Assembly (NCBI RefSeq): GCF_002210105.1
Contig: NZ_AQQU01000002.1
Location: 186,001 to 250,000 of the forward strand
Reading direction: 5' to 3'
DNA: 64,000 nt
Origin: Oceanicola sp. 22II-s10i
GTDB taxonomy: Bacteria; Pseudomonadota; Alphaproteobacteria; Rhodobacterales; Rhodobacteraceae
Positions 33,407-44,818 of this stretch are shown here, piece after piece. Numbering within the stretch: position 1 is the first letter of the stretch; every line of letters starts with the position of its first letter. The translations under genes were made by a program, and so were the position numbers. Under the pieces are notes generated by a model. The model worked only from the letters and a program-made list of their open reading frames with translations. It made no database searches and was not told the origin of the DNA.

Positions 33407-33757
33407 ATGCTGAAGCACCGCGGCTTTCCGGGCCGTCTGCCCGGCACCGATTTCCAGTTCACCATCCGCCGCGCCAATCCCAAGGGCGTGACCCCGCTGA
33501 CCCGGCGCGAACGGTTCCGCGACCGTAAATCCGTGGACCGCAAGGCGGACGAGATGTTCCTGCTTGCCCTGTGGGAACATTTCGGAGAGGAGCCCTTCGA
33601 GCGCGGCAACCTCGATGCAGGACGGCTGAGCTGGCTGTTCGGGCGCGAGGTGATTCCGGCCGAGGACCCCTTCGATCCCGCGAGTTACGACGCCCTGCTG
33701 ATGCTGGATATGAAGGCGATTCAGGCGGGTTTCCCCGGCCTGGTCGAGGAGGGATAG
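33407..33757 (+). CDS. conserved hypothetical protein, 116 aa
   Basis: A 116-residue, charged cytoplasmic protein starting MLKHRGFPGRLPGTDFQFTI. No membrane segment or catalytic motif is visible. CCGGAGG lies six bases upstream of the ATG. It is encoded between pccB and pccA, after a terminator, so it should have its own promoter or arise by read-through. No known family is recognised. Confidence 0.6.
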   Translation: MLKHRGFPGRLPGTDFQFTIRRANPKGVTPLTRRERFRDRKSVDRKADEMFLLALWEHFGEEPFERGNLDAGRLSWLFGREVIPAEDPFDPASYDALLMLDMKAIQAGFPGLVEEG

Positions 33758-34127
33758 GCGTGAATTTGCCGTCACACCTCCAGATTGCGCGGCAAGACGC
33801 CCAAAATCGCAAAGCGCGTGCAATCCGCTTGGCGGATCACGGCGCAGGGCACAGCATCGTGATCGTTGGACCGTATGGCGATGAGCTGTCCGGTCCGGCG
33901 TGTCTATACCGTTACCCTTCCCCTAAAGGGCGGTCGGCCCTCCCCAACGGGCGACCGCCCGCTTTTTTCCGTCACACGCCCCAAGCGTCTGAGACTCGGC
34001 GGTTTTCTGCCGTTTTCCGGCGTTGCGTTGCAGTCACGGTTCCGCACGGAAATGAGAGCTTGCGGGAACATGCCGGTCTGGCGGATGTTGGCCCCAGCAG
34101 TCAACAGAATGTCAGGGGAACGACATC
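33758..34127 (+). other. 370-bp non-coding gap with a strong internal terminator
   Basis: No credible gene is seen, although one plus-strand frame is open for about 300 codons across it and both neighbours (GC artefact). A strong rho-independent terminator (stem GGGCGGTCG / CGACCGCCC, 33928-33936 and 33952-33960, then GCTTTTTT) lies in the middle, 170 bases after the preceding stop. TCTATACC (33904-33911) just before it is promoter-like. The layout could mean a long 3' UTR of the preceding gene or a small RNA ending at 33968. The segment 33970-34127 carries the leader of the next lipoprotein gene. Confidence 0.6.
33928..33968 (+). terminator. rho-independent terminator
   Basis: The stem GGGCGGTCG / CGACCGCCC is extended internally by GCCC / GGGC and followed by GCTTTTTT. 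It is well separated (170 bases) from any stop codon. Confidence 0.92.
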
Positions 34128-34334
34128 ATGCTCATCCGTAACTTTGCCCTCGCAGCAGCCCTCTTCGGCGGACTTGCGGCCTGCGGGCAGAACTTTGGCG
34201 AACAGGCCGTCATCGGCGCCGGCGGCGGCGCGCTCACCTCTGCCGCGGTCGGCGGCAGCGTCGCGACCGGCGCGGTCGTGGGGGCAGCGGCCAACGTCGT
34301 CTATTGCCGCAGCTATCCGAGCCGCTGCAACTGA
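34128..34334 (+). CDS. small glycine/alanine-rich lipoprotein, 68 aa
   Basis: A 68-residue precursor with signal segment and lipobox LAAC (Cys at residue 19). The mature part is a glycine/alanine/valine-rich hydrophobic stretch (VIGAGGGALTSAAVGGSVATGAVVGAAA) resembling glycine-zipper peptides, ending in CRSYPSRCN, whose two cysteines may pair. GTCAGGGGAACG precedes the ATG. It is probably an envelope lipoprotein of unknown role. It ends at a terminator at 34385 before pccA. Confidence 0.7.
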   Translation: MLIRNFALAAALFGGLAACGQNFGEQAVIGAGGGALTSAAVGGSVATGAVVGAAANVVYCRSYPSRCN

Positions 34335-34384
34335 TAGGGCACGTCCCGCGCGGCTGACCGCGCAGGCGGACACTGGACTTCACG

Positions 34385-34424
34385 GAACCATTCCGGCGGA
34401 CAGCCGGGGTGGTTCTTTTGTTTT
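34385..34424 (+). terminator. rho-independent terminator before pccA
   Basis: The stem GAACCA / TGGTTC (34385-34390, 34410-34415), extended by TCCGGC / GCCGGG, is followed by TTTTGTTTTG. It closes the small lipoprotein transcript, so pccA needs a promoter within the following ~50 bases or partial read-through. Confidence 0.85.
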
Positions 34425-34475
34425 GAAATCACCGGCGGCAGGAACGACCGCCGGAGGACGGGAAAGGGACAGCTG

Positions 34476-36521
34476 ATGTTCAAGAAGATCCTGATCGCCA
34501 ACCGGGGCGAGATCGCCTGCCGGGTCATCAAGACGGCGCGCAAGATGGGCATTTCGACGGTGGCGATCTATTCGGACGCCGACCGCAACGCGCTGCACGT
34601 CAAGATGGCGGACGAGGCGGTCCACATCGGTCCGCCCCCCGCGAACCAGTCCTATATCGTGATCGACAAGGTCATGGCTGCGATCAAGGAAAGCGGCGCC
34701 GAGGCGGTGCACCCCGGTTACGGCTTCCTGTCCGAGAACCCGAAATTCGCGCAGGCGCTCGAGGCAGCCGGCGTGGCCTTCGTCGGCCCCCCGGTCGGGG
34801 CGATCGAGGCCATGGGCGACAAGATCACCTCGAAGAAGATCGCGCAGGAGGCGGGCGTTTCGACCGTTCCCGGCTACATGGGCCTGATCGAGGATGCGGA
34901 CGAAGCGGTCAAGATCTCGGGCGAGATCGGCTACCCCGTGATGATTAAGGCCAGCGCCGGCGGCGGCGGCAAGGGGATGCGGATCGCGTGGAACGATCAG
35001 GAGGCGCGCGAGGGTTTCCAGTCGTCCAAGAACGAGGCCGCGAACAGCTTTGGCGACGACCGGATCTTCATCGAGAAGTTCGTGACCCAGCCCCGGCACA
35101 TCGAGATCCAGGTGCTCTGCGACAGCCACGGCAACGGCATCTACCTGGGCGAGCGGGAATGCTCGATCCAGCGCCGGAACCAGAAGGTGGTCGAAGAGGC
35201 GCCGAGCCCGTTCCTCGACGAAGCGACCCGCAAGGCCATGGGCGAGCAGGCCGTGGCCCTGGCCAAGGCCGTCGGCTACGCCAGCGCCGGCACGGTGGAA
35301 TTCATCGTGGACGGGTCGAAGAACTTCTACTTCCTCGAGATGAACACCCGTCTTCAGGTGGAACACCCCGTCACCGAACTGATCACCGGGATCGACCTTG
35401 TCGAACAGATGATCCGCGTGGCCAACGGCGAAAAGCTGACCATCACGCAGGATGACGTCAAGCTGACCGGCTGGGCCATCGAGAACCGGCTCTATGCCGA
35501 GGATCCCTATCGCAACTTCCTGCCGTCGATCGGCCGCCTGACCGCCTATCGCCCGCCGATGGAGGTGGCCGCCGGGCCGCTGCTGACCAACGGCAAGTGG
35601 CAGGGCGCCGCGCCCGAGGGCAAGACGGCCGTGCGCAACGACACCGGCGTCTACGAAGGCGGCGAGATCTCGATGTATTACGACCCGATGATCGCCAAGC
35701 TCTGCACCTGGGCCCCGACGCGGGCCGAGGCGATCGAGGCGATGCGCGTGGCGCTGGATACCTTCGAGGTCGAGGGGATCGGCCACAACCTGCCCTTCGT
35801 CGCCGCCGTGATGGATCATCCGAAGTTCGTGAACGGCGAGATGACGACGGCCTTCATCGCCGAGGAGTATCCCGAGGGCTTCGAGGGCGTCGAACTGCCC
35901 GAAACCTCGCTGCGTGGCATCGCCGCGGCATGCGCCGCGATGAACCGGGTCAGCGAAATCCGCCGCGCCCGGATCTCGGGCACCATGGACAACCACGAAC
36001 GCATGGTCGGCGACGAATGGGTCGTCACTCTGCAGGGCGTAGACTTCCCGGTGACCGTGAAAGCCGACCACGATGGGTCGATGGTCAAGTTTGACGACGG
36101 CGCCAGCCTGCGGGTCGAGGGCGACTGGACCCCCGGCAAGTCGCTGGCCACGATGACAGTCGATGGCGCGCCGTTGGTGATCAAGGTCGGCAAGATCTCG
36201 GGCGGGTTCCGTGTCCGGTCGCGTGGCGCGGACCTCAAGGTCCATGTCCGCAACCCGCGTCAGGCCGAGCTGGCCAAGCTGATGCCGGAAAAGCTGCCGC
36301 CCGACACCTCCAAGATGCTGCTCTGCCCGATGCCCGGTCTGGTCGTGAAGATCGACGTCCAGGTCGGCGACGAGGTGCAGGAGGGGCAGGCGCTGTGCAC
36401 CATCGAGGCGATGAAGATGGAAAACATCCTCCGCGCCGAAAAGAAGGCCGTCGTGTCCAAGATCAACGCCGAGCCGGGGTCGAGCCTGGCCGTCGACGAG
36501 ATCATCATGGAGTTCGAATGA
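34476..36521 (+). CDS. pccA: propionyl-CoA carboxylase alpha subunit (biotin carboxylase / BCCP)
   Basis: A 681-residue protein. The N-terminal biotin carboxylase domain (1 to about 450) carries the ATP-grasp glycine loop SAGGGGKGMR and the ERECSIQRRNQK and EMNTRLQVEHPVTE blocks. A BT linker domain follows, then the C-terminal biotinyl domain, with the biotin attached at Lys647 (EAMKMEN). It carboxylates its own biotin using ATP and bicarbonate, then PccB transfers the carboxyl to propionyl-CoA. Length and domain order are normal. It is separated from pccB by about 1.9 kb of small genes, a common layout in this bacterial group. Confidence 0.96.
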   Translation: MFKKILIANRGEIACRVIKTARKMGISTVAIYSDADRNALHVKMADEAVHIGPPPANQSYIVIDKVMAAIKESGAEAVHPGYGFLSENPKFAQALEAAGVAFVGPPVGAIEAMGDKITSKKIAQEAGVSTVPGYMGLIEDADEAVKISGEIGYPVMIKASAGGGGKGMRIAWNDQEAREGFQSSKNEAANSFGDDRIFIEKFVTQPRHIEIQVLCDSHGNGIYLGERECSIQRRNQKVVEEAPSPFLDEATRKAMGEQAVALAKAVGYASAGTVEFIVDGSKNFYFLEMNTRLQVEHPVTELITGIDLVEQMIRVANGEKLTITQDDVKLTGWAIENRLYAEDPYRNFLPSIGRLTAYRPPMEVAAGPLLTNGKWQGAAPEGKTAVRNDTGVYEGGEISMYYDPMIAKLCTWAPTRAEAIEAMRVALDTFEVEGIGHNLPFVAAVMDHPKFVNGEMTTAFIAEEYPEGFEGVELPETSLRGIAAACAAMNRVSEIRRARISGTMDNHERMVGDEWVVTLQGVDFPVTVKADHDGSMVKFDDGASLRVEGDWTPGKSLATMTVDGAPLVIKVGKISGGFRVRSRGADLKVHVRNPRQAELAKLMPEKLPPDTSKMLLCPMPGLVVKIDVQVGDEVQEGQALCTIEAMKMENILRAEKKAVVSKINAEPGSSLAVDEIIMEFE

Positions 36522-36674
36522 CGTGACCCTGCCGGGCGCGGATATCTTCCGGACTGTCGAGCGGGGCGGGCGCCATGGCGTCCGTCACCTGCCGCGCTTG
36601 GCCGGATGTTCCGCAACCGGAGACCACTCGTCCTACGTCGCAACCCGGCAGGGCGGGCGCGCCGTCGCCCGTGC

Positions 36675-37127
36675 TTACCGGGCGGGCGCGGCGCGGCGCT
36701 CCAGGATTTCGTCCTGCCGCAGCGGGAACTTGTCGATCGAGCGCGAGATTTCCCGGACATCCCAGGGCTGCGGCTTGCGCATCTTGACCTGCCCGTCCTT
36801 GCCGACGATCACCAGCATGAATCCCCGCGGACGCAGTGCGCGGCGGATCGGGCTGGACGCGCGCGGATCGGTGTCGGTGATGACGACGACATCGCGCAGG
36901 CGCAGGTCGTCGGGCCGGTCTCTGAGCGCGTTCATCTGCATCTGGAACCGGGGATCCGCCGGGGTGTCCGCAAAGACGATAACCGGCCGTTTGAGCCACA
37001 GGAACTCGTCCAGCGTCAGCTCCCCGGCCTCCATGAACAGGGGCGTTTCCTCGGGTTCCGTCGCGGCCACGGCCGTGGCGGGCCAGGCCAGAAGGGCGAT
37101 CAGTGCGATCCGCAGCATGGGCGTCAT
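36675..37127 (-). CDS. DUF4174 family periplasmic protein
   Basis: A 150-residue precursor with a Sec signal peptide (MLRIALIALLAWPATAVA). The mature part has the thioredoxin-like pattern of DUF4174: LDEFLWLKRPVIVFADTPADPRF, VVVITDTDP, GFMLVIVGKDGQVKMRKPQPW. No CxxC is present, so it is not a thiol oxidoreductase. The start at 37127 is supported by GGAGG; a second ATG three codons later is possible. It is convergent with pccA and divergent from the sulfotransferase-like gene. The function is unknown. Confidence 0.8.
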   Translation of the reverse strand: MTPMLRIALIALLAWPATAVAATEPEETPLFMEAGELTLDEFLWLKRPVIVFADTPADPRFQMQMNALRDRPDDLRLRDVVVITDTDPRASSPIRRALRPRGFMLVIVGKDGQVKMRKPQPWDVREISRSIDKFPLRQDEILERRAAPAR

Positions 37128-38227
37128 CTGTCCTCCAGTCCCGTTCAATATAGGCGGCACCGGCCCGGCATTCACCTGCGTTCCGCAAATATTTTCAGCA
37201 AATCCGCAGCTTAACCACATGGTCACGGAGGGCTTGCAATGATGCGTCGCACAGCCCTCGCCCCGCGCAGCCGCGCGGCGGCCGGCGTGAACCATGCGGG
37301 GAGCCGCGCACATGGACGTTATCCTGCACCTCGGGGCGCACCGTACCGCCTCGACCTCGTTCCAGGCCTATATGCGGGGCAACACGCGGGTCCTGCAGGG
37401 GCAGGGGATCGGCTTCTGGGGGCCGCAGCGCACGCGCGGGGGGCTGCTGACCGGGGTGATCCCGGTCCGGGGCGCGGGCCCTGCCGAACGTCAGTACCTG
37501 CGGGCCTCGGGGCGGATCGCGCTGGCCTGCGAGAAATCGGCGCGGGCCGGTATCCGGCAGCTGGTGGTCAGCGACGAGAACATGATCGGCGCGCCGCGGG
37601 CCAACCTCAGGGCCGACAGCCTCTATCCGCAGGCGGGCGCGCGGGTGCGGCGCTATCTGGACGCCTTCGGCGGGGGCGTGACGCAGATCGCGCTCTCGAT
37701 CCGCTCGCCGGAGCTATACTGGGCCTCGTGCTTTGCCTTCGCGGTGATGCGCGGCCATGCGGTGCCCTCGGCCGCGACGCTGAACCGGCTGACCGACAGC
37801 CCGCGCGGCTGGCGCGAGGTGATCGCGGACATCGCCTGTGCCGCGCCGGGCGTGCCGCTGATGATCCTCACGCACGAGGAATTCGGCAGCCTGCCGGAGC
37901 TCAGGCTGTGGCACATGACCGGACGGCGGGCGGACCCGCCGGACACCCATGCGCGGGAATGGCTGAACCGGTCGCCGGGCCTCGGCGCGCTCCGGGCGTT
38001 CCTGGGCGAACGGGGCGAGGATCCGGATCTGCTGCCCGAGGGAACGGGCAGGTGGATGCCGTTTGCCCGCGCCGCACAGGCCGAACTGAAGGAACGCTAT
38101 GCGGACGATCTGTTCTGGCTGCGCGCCGGGGCGGACGGGCTGGCACGGCTGGCCGACACGACAGGATGGAACAGCGGGCAGGACGGGACACAGCCGCCGC
38201 CCGGTATTGGTGAGAGAGGACGACGAA

Positions 38228-40360
<2,133 letters not shown>

Positions 40361-40371
40361 CCGCTCGTCCC

Positions 40372-40411
40372 GCCCTGACGCGCGGGCCTCGCGAGCCGCG
40401 CGCGTCAGGGC
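40372..40411 (+). terminator. long stem-loop after the mutase gene
   Basis: GCCCTGACGCGCG (40372-40384) pairs with CGCGCGTCAGGGC (40399-40411) over 13 bp, 12 bases after the mutase stop. There is no T-run, so it may be a terminator only in combination with repeat copy G that follows, or a 3'-end stability hairpin. Confidence 0.7.
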
Positions 40412-40440
40412 GCGGAGAGCGCCCGGTGGCGGACCGGGTC

Positions 40441-40515
40441 GGGGGGCCGTCTGCCCCCCGTCGCCCGTTCGGGCGCCTCCCCCCGAGGATATTTGCGGCC
40501 AGGGGAAGCAGGCGG
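40441..40515 (+). repeat. gene-end palindromic repeat, copy G
   Basis: The hairpin GGGGGGC-CGTCT-GCCCCCC (40441-40459) is followed by CGCCCGTTCGGGCG (second hairpin), CCCCCCGAGGATATTTGCGG and CCAGGGGAAGCAGG. It is the most diverged copy of the family, downstream of the mutase gene. Confidence 0.8.
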
Positions 40516-40579
40516 TCCGGTGCCCCTTGCCAATGGCGCGCGAAGCGGGAAAGTCGGGCAGAACCGTGTGCGAGGGGCG

Positions 40580-41077
40580 ATGTCCGGCTTTTCCATCCGG
40601 CCCGTTGTGGCCGCTGATCATCCGCAGATACTGGCGTTCTGGAATCCGATCTTTCGCGACACGCTGGTGACCTTCGCCAGTGTCGAGAAGACGCCTGAGA
40701 CGCTGGCCGACTATGTCGACGGGCGGGTGGCGAAGGGACGCGCGTTTCTCGTCGCGGTCGACGGCGACACCGTGCTGGGCTTTGCCACCTACGACCAGTT
40801 CCGGGGCGGCGATGGATATGTCCATGCCATGGAACACACCGTCATCCTGGCCGAAGCGGCGCGGGGGCGGGGTGTCGGCCGGGCGCTGATGACGGCGATC
40901 GAGGATCATGCCCGCGCGGCAGGCGCGCATACGATGGTGGCGGGCATTTCAGGGGCCAATCCGGCCGCCGTCGCCTTTCACGCGGCCATCGGATACGCCG
41001 CCTGCGGGCGTATGCCGCAGTCCGGGCGCAAGTTCGGACAGTGGATCGACCTGATCCTGATGCAGAAACTCCTGTGA
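40580..41077 (+). CDS. GNAT family N-acetyltransferase (phosphinothricin/methionine-sulfoximine type)
   Basis: A 165-residue acetyltransferase. The acetyl-CoA-binding loop ARGRGVGRALM (R/Q-x-x-G-x-G/A) and the segment HTMVAGISGANPAAVAFHAAIGYAACG with final GRKFGQWIDLILMQ match the Pat/YwnH group, which acetylates phosphinothricin and methionine sulfone-type amino acids. The ATG at 40580 is preceded by CGAGGGG. The protein is cytoplasmic and monocistronic or with the following gene. Confidence 0.85.
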   Translation: MSGFSIRPVVAADHPQILAFWNPIFRDTLVTFASVEKTPETLADYVDGRVAKGRAFLVAVDGDTVLGFATYDQFRGGDGYVHAMEHTVILAEAARGRGVGRALMTAIEDHARAAGAHTMVAGISGANPAAVAFHAAIGYAACGRMPQSGRKFGQWIDLILMQKLL

Positions 41078-41108
41078 TTCCGCGCCGCAGCGGATAGAGT
41101 GCGCGCGC

Positions 41109-41798
41109 ATGTCGATATGGACCCGCATCGCCGAAGCCATCGCCGCCCTCGCCAAGGGCGAGGGGCTGGCGGCCGTCTTCGACAAGCTGCGCGGCCCGCG
41201 CGAGCAGAGCGTCGGTTTCGCCATCGCCGTCATTGCGCTCGGCGCCAAGATGGCCAAGGCGGACGGCACTGTCAGCCGCATCGAGGTCCGTGCCTTCCGC
41301 GAGGTTTTCCAGATCGCGCCCGAGGACGAGCGCGAGGCCGCGCGGGTCTTCAACCTCGCCCGGCAGGACGTCGCGGGCTTCGAGGTCTATGCCGAACGGG
41401 TCGTTAAGATGTTCGGGCAGAACCCCGGCATGCTCTGCAACCTGATCGAGGGCCTGTTCTACATCGCGATGGCGGATGGCGAGTTTCATCCGGCCGAGGA
41501 CGCCTTCCTGCAGCGCGTGGCCGAGATCTTCGGCCTCGACGACCGGGCCTTCCGGCGGCTGCGGGCGCGTTTCGTCCCCGAGGCGGAACACGATCCTTAT
41601 GACGTGCTGGGGGTCGAGCGCGATGCGGCGATGGACGACATCCGTTCGGCCTATCGCGCGGCGGTGCGCGAGAGCCATCCGGACCGCCTGATCGCGCAGG
41701 GGTTGCCCGAAGAGGCGGTGAAGATGGCCGAGAAGCGGATGGCGGACATCAACCGGGCGTGGGAGGAAATCCGCGTGGACCGGGGCGCGGCGGCCTGA
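41109..41798 (+). CDS. TerB/DjlA-like protein with C-terminal J domain
   Basis: A 229-residue protein. A TerB-type helical, acidic metal-binding domain (about 25-150; AKMAKADGTVSRIEVRAF, ADGEFHPAEDAFL, two repeated acidic loops) is followed by a DnaJ domain (about 160-228) with the HPD tripeptide in ESHPDRLIAQG. It resembles DjlA without its membrane segment, and likely recruits an Hsp70. DnaK itself is not in the window, but an Hsp70-like protein lies at 4557-5795. The stop codon overlaps the start of the next gene. Confidence 0.85.
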   Translation: MSIWTRIAEAIAALAKGEGLAAVFDKLRGPREQSVGFAIAVIALGAKMAKADGTVSRIEVRAFREVFQIAPEDEREAARVFNLARQDVAGFEVYAERVVKMFGQNPGMLCNLIEGLFYIAMADGEFHPAEDAFLQRVAEIFGLDDRAFRRLRARFVPEAEHDPYDVLGVERDAAMDDIRSAYRAAVRESHPDRLIAQGLPEEAVKMAEKRMADINRAWEEIRVDRGAAA

Positions 41799-42823
41799 TG
41801 CGGCTCGCGACCTGGAACGTCGAGTGGTTCAACTCGCTGTTCGACGATGCCGGTCAGCTCTACATGGATGACCGCTGGTCGGCGCGGCGCGACATCACGC
41901 GGTCGCAGCAGTCCGAGGCGATCGCGACCGTCATGACCGCGCTCGATCCGGACGGGATCATGATCATCGAGGCGCCGGACCACAACGGGCGCCGGGCGAC
42001 CGTGCCGGCGCTGGAGGGCTTTGCCGTGGCCTTCGGGCTGAGGGCGCGGCGGGCGCTGATCGGTTTCCCGAACGACACCCAGCAGGAGATCGCCTTTCTC
42101 TACGATCCGGACCGGCTGACCGTCCGGCACGATCCGCAGGGCGATCCGACCGGCAAGAAGGGGTCCGGCGCCGCGCCGCGGTTCGACGGGGTGTTCCGCA
42201 TCGACCTCGACATCGACGCGACCGAGGACCTCGTGCGGTTTTCCAAGCCGCCGCTCGAGCTTGCGATATCGACGGCAAAGGGCTTCGCCTTTCGCGTGAT
42301 CGGCGCGCATCTGAAGTCGAAGGCCCCGCATGGCGCGACGGGCCGGGACGAGATCATGCGCCTGTCCATCGCCAACCGGCGCAAGCAGCTGGCGCAGGCG
42401 ATCTGGCTGCGCGAGCGGCTGACGGCGCATCTGGAGGCGGGCGAGCCGCTGATCCTGATGGGCGATCTGAACGACGGTCCGGGGCTGGATGAATACGAGC
42501 ACCTGTTCGGGCGGTCCTCGGTCGAGATCATCATGGGCGGCGAGGGCGAGGTGCCGCTGACCGACCCTCATGCCATGCAGGCGCTCAGCAGCAAGCTGGC
42601 GGCCGCGCCGACCTCGGCCCGGTTCCTGATCGGGCCGCAGGGGCGGTATCTGCAGGCGCTGCTGGATTACATCCTCGTGTCGCCCGACATCGCCGCGCGG
42701 GCGCCAGTCTGGCGCATCTGGCATCCGTTCGACGACCCGGCCTGCTGGGAGAAGCCGGAACTGAGGGACGCCTTGCTGACGGCGTCGGACCACTTCCCGG
42801 TGACCATCGACATCGACTTGTGA
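41798..42823 (+). CDS. endonuclease/exonuclease/phosphatase family protein
   Basis: A 341-residue DNase I-like fold protein. Catalytic residues expected for the superfamily are seen at the N-terminus (TWNVEWFN, N7 and E9), in MGDLNDGPG, and in SDHFPVT at the C-terminus. No signal peptide is seen. The substrate may be nucleic acid or a phosphoester. The ATG overlaps the preceding TGA (TGATG), so it is translationally coupled to the TerB/J protein gene. Confidence 0.85.
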   Translation: MRLATWNVEWFNSLFDDAGQLYMDDRWSARRDITRSQQSEAIATVMTALDPDGIMIIEAPDHNGRRATVPALEGFAVAFGLRARRALIGFPNDTQQEIAFLYDPDRLTVRHDPQGDPTGKKGSGAAPRFDGVFRIDLDIDATEDLVRFSKPPLELAISTAKGFAFRVIGAHLKSKAPHGATGRDEIMRLSIANRRKQLAQAIWLRERLTAHLEAGEPLILMGDLNDGPGLDEYEHLFGRSSVEIIMGGEGEVPLTDPHAMQALSSKLAAAPTSARFLIGPQGRYLQALLDYILVSPDIAARAPVWRIWHPFDDPACWEKPELRDALLTASDHFPVTIDIDL

Positions 42824-42859
42824 TTTGGGCTGCGCCGACCGATCGCCTATATTGACGTC

Positions 42860-43234
42860 ATGTTACGCGTTCTGCTGCCCCTTGTCCTGACACTGTCCCT
42901 TGCCGCGCCGGTACCGGTCGCGGCCCAGGACGAGGGCGGGCGCAGCCTTATGGAGCGCGGGGCGGAATTGTTCTTTCGCGGTCTGATGTCCGAGATGGAG
43001 CCGGCGCTGAGGGACCTCGGCGAAATGGCGGAGGAGGTCGGGCCGGCGCTGCGCAGCTTCGTCCGGGAAATGGGACCGGCGCTGAGCGATCTGATGAAGG
43101 AAATCAAGGACTTCAGCGCCTACCACCCGCCCGAGATCCTGCCGAACGGCGACATCATCATGCGGCGGAAAGAGCCTCTGCCACCCGACGCGACGCCGGA
43201 AACGGTCGAACCGGGAACCGAAATCGAGATCTGA
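42860..43234 (+). CDS. secreted helical hypothetical protein, 124 aa
   Basis: A 124-residue precursor with a clear signal peptide (LLPLVLTLSLAAPVPVAAQ, cleavage near residue 22). The mature part is helical, with repeated EMxPALxxLxxEM-like segments (MEPALRDLGEMAEEVGPALRS and MGPALSDLMKEI), and ends acidic. It is conserved-looking in Rhodobacteraceae, but no function is known. It is 36 bases after the nuclease-fold gene and convergent with the ppx gene. Confidence 0.7.
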   Translation: MLRVLLPLVLTLSLAAPVPVAAQDEGGRSLMERGAELFFRGLMSEMEPALRDLGEMAEEVGPALRSFVREMGPALSDLMKEIKDFSAYHPPEILPNGDIIMRRKEPLPPDATPETVEPGTEIEI

Positions 43235-43273
43235 ACCGGGCTGGACTCCGGCGCGGTCGCCGCAGAGTGACGA

Positions 43274-44818
43274 TCAGGCGCGCAGGCGGATGTCGGTCTG
43301 CGCACCGAGCGATGCGGCAAGCGATGCAAAGCGCGACGCTGCGACCTCGCCGAAGAGCGGCCATGCGGCTTCGGTCAGGCGCAGTTCCAGCACCTTCTTC
43401 TTCGGGAACCAGCGCAATTCGCCGATATCGGCGTTCCGGTCAAGCCACAGCATCGCGCCGAACCGCATCGCCTTGCCCAGCACCTCGGCCTGAAGCTGGT
43501 CCTCGGGCGGGATCAGGTCGTAGAGGTCCTCGAAATGGGTGCCCTCGCGCTTGTTGCGGTAGCGGTGCAGCAGGGCGAGCCCGAGGAAGACGCGTTCCGA
43601 ATGCTTGAGCCCGCCGAGGTTGGCGCGCGTGGCGTTGTCGAAGCAGACCTCGGCCCGGTAGTCGGGATGCGCGCGCCACGTCACGTCGTGCAGCAGGCAG
43701 GCCGCCTTGACCAGCCGGATGCGTTCCGGCTTTGCCGAGCGGAACAGCGGCTGGATGAACTCGTAGAGCGTCCGGCCGAAGCCGGGCAGGCGGGCGTCCT
43801 TGCGTTCGGCAAAGCGGCAGGCCTCGATCAGCGGATCGCGGTCGCGCAGTTTCTGCGGCATCTGGCGATAGAGCATGCCCTCGCGGATGCCGTAGGACGA
43901 CACGGCGATGTCGTGGGGGCGGAAGCTGCGGACGACCTCGGTCAGCACCTCGGAGGCGAGCGGGACCAGCGACATCCGGTCCTTGGAGATGCCGCAGCGG
44001 GCGCGCAGCGCATCCGGGTCCTGTTCGGCGATATAGGCGGCGGTGTCGCGGATCGCCTTGGCGGACATGCGGTATTCGTGCAGCACGTGCAGCGGGTATC
44101 CCAGCCGGTCCATGTCGATCCGGGCGATGGCGCGCCACGACCCGCCGACGAGGAACAGGCGGTTGCGCTGTTCGCCCAGCTTCTCGTGCAGCTTGGCGAC
44201 GTGTTCCTTGATGAACGCCTTGCGGCCCTTCTTGCCGCCCGGCACATCCGCGAGCTTCAGCGGCCCGAGCGGCGAGGTCTCGCGCTTGCCCACGGTGCCG
44301 CCCGCGATCTCGGCCAGTTCCATGGAGGAGCCGCCGATGTCGCAGACCAGCCCGTAGGAGCCCGGCCAGCCGAGCAGCACGCCCTGCGCGGACAGCAGGG
44401 CTTCCTGATTGCCCTCGATGACGTGGATCTTGAGCCCCGTGACACGTTCGACATCGGCCACGAATTCCGCGCCGTCCTCGGCCTCGCGCACGGCGGCGGT
44501 GGCGACCGCGGTCAGCGGTGTCGCCTCCATCCCGTGGGCCAGCAGCTGAAAGCGGTGGATGGCGGCCAGCGCGCGTTTGCGGCCCTCGGGGTTCAGGCGG
44601 CCGGTGTCGGACAGGCCCTTGCCGAGCGCGCACATGATCTTTTCGTTGTAGAAATAGGCCGGGCTGCGCGCCGCGCCGTCGAAGACGACAAGCCGGACGG
44701 AGTTGGAGCCGACGTCAACGACGCCGACACGGCTGAGCGCGCGCGCCTCCGGGTCCTCGAACAGCGGGCGGCCAAAGGGGCCCCAGTCAGGCGCTTCGGC
44801 GTCGGGTGTGGCGTCCAT
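43274..44818 (-). CDS. ppx: Ppx/GppA family exopolyphosphatase
   Basis: A 514-residue actin-fold phosphatase. The N-terminal phosphate-binding loop VDVGSNSVRLV and the second DIGGSSMELAE motif are the Ppx/GppA hallmarks. The C-terminal HD-like helical region includes CLLHDVTWRAH. It removes terminal phosphate from polyphosphate or pppGpp. The ATG at 44818 is preferred over an in-frame TTG seven codons upstream. It follows ppk1 in the same direction with an 83-base gap, a standard polyphosphate synthesis/degradation pair. Confidence 0.92.
   Translation of the reverse strand: MDATPDAEAPDWGPFGRPLFEDPEARALSRVGVVDVGSNSVRLVVFDGAARSPAYFYNEKIMCALGKGLSDTGRLNPEGRKRALAAIHRFQLLAHGMEATPLTAVATAAVREAEDGAEFVADVERVTGLKIHVIEGNQEALLSAQGVLLGWPGSYGLVCDIGGSSMELAEIAGGTVGKRETSPLGPLKLADVPGGKKGRKAFIKEHVAKLHEKLGEQRNRLFLVGGSWRAIARIDMDRLGYPLHVLHEYRMSAKAIRDTAAYIAEQDPDALRARCGISKDRMSLVPLASEVLTEVVRSFRPHDIAVSSYGIREGMLYRQMPQKLRDRDPLIEACRFAERKDARLPGFGRTLYEFIQPLFRSAKPERIRLVKAACLLHDVTWRAHPDYRAEVCFDNATRANLGGLKHSERVFLGLALLHRYRNKREGTHFEDLYDLIPPEDQLQAEVLGKAMRFGAMLWLDRNADIGELRWFPKKKVLELRLTEAAWPLFGEVAASRFASLAASLGAQTDIRLRA

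Noticed and set aside
33571-34476. A 301-codon plus-strand open frame across the gap between pccB and pccA
   Set aside because: It crosses a strong terminator and two genuine small genes in other frames, without a ribosome site or recognisable domain.
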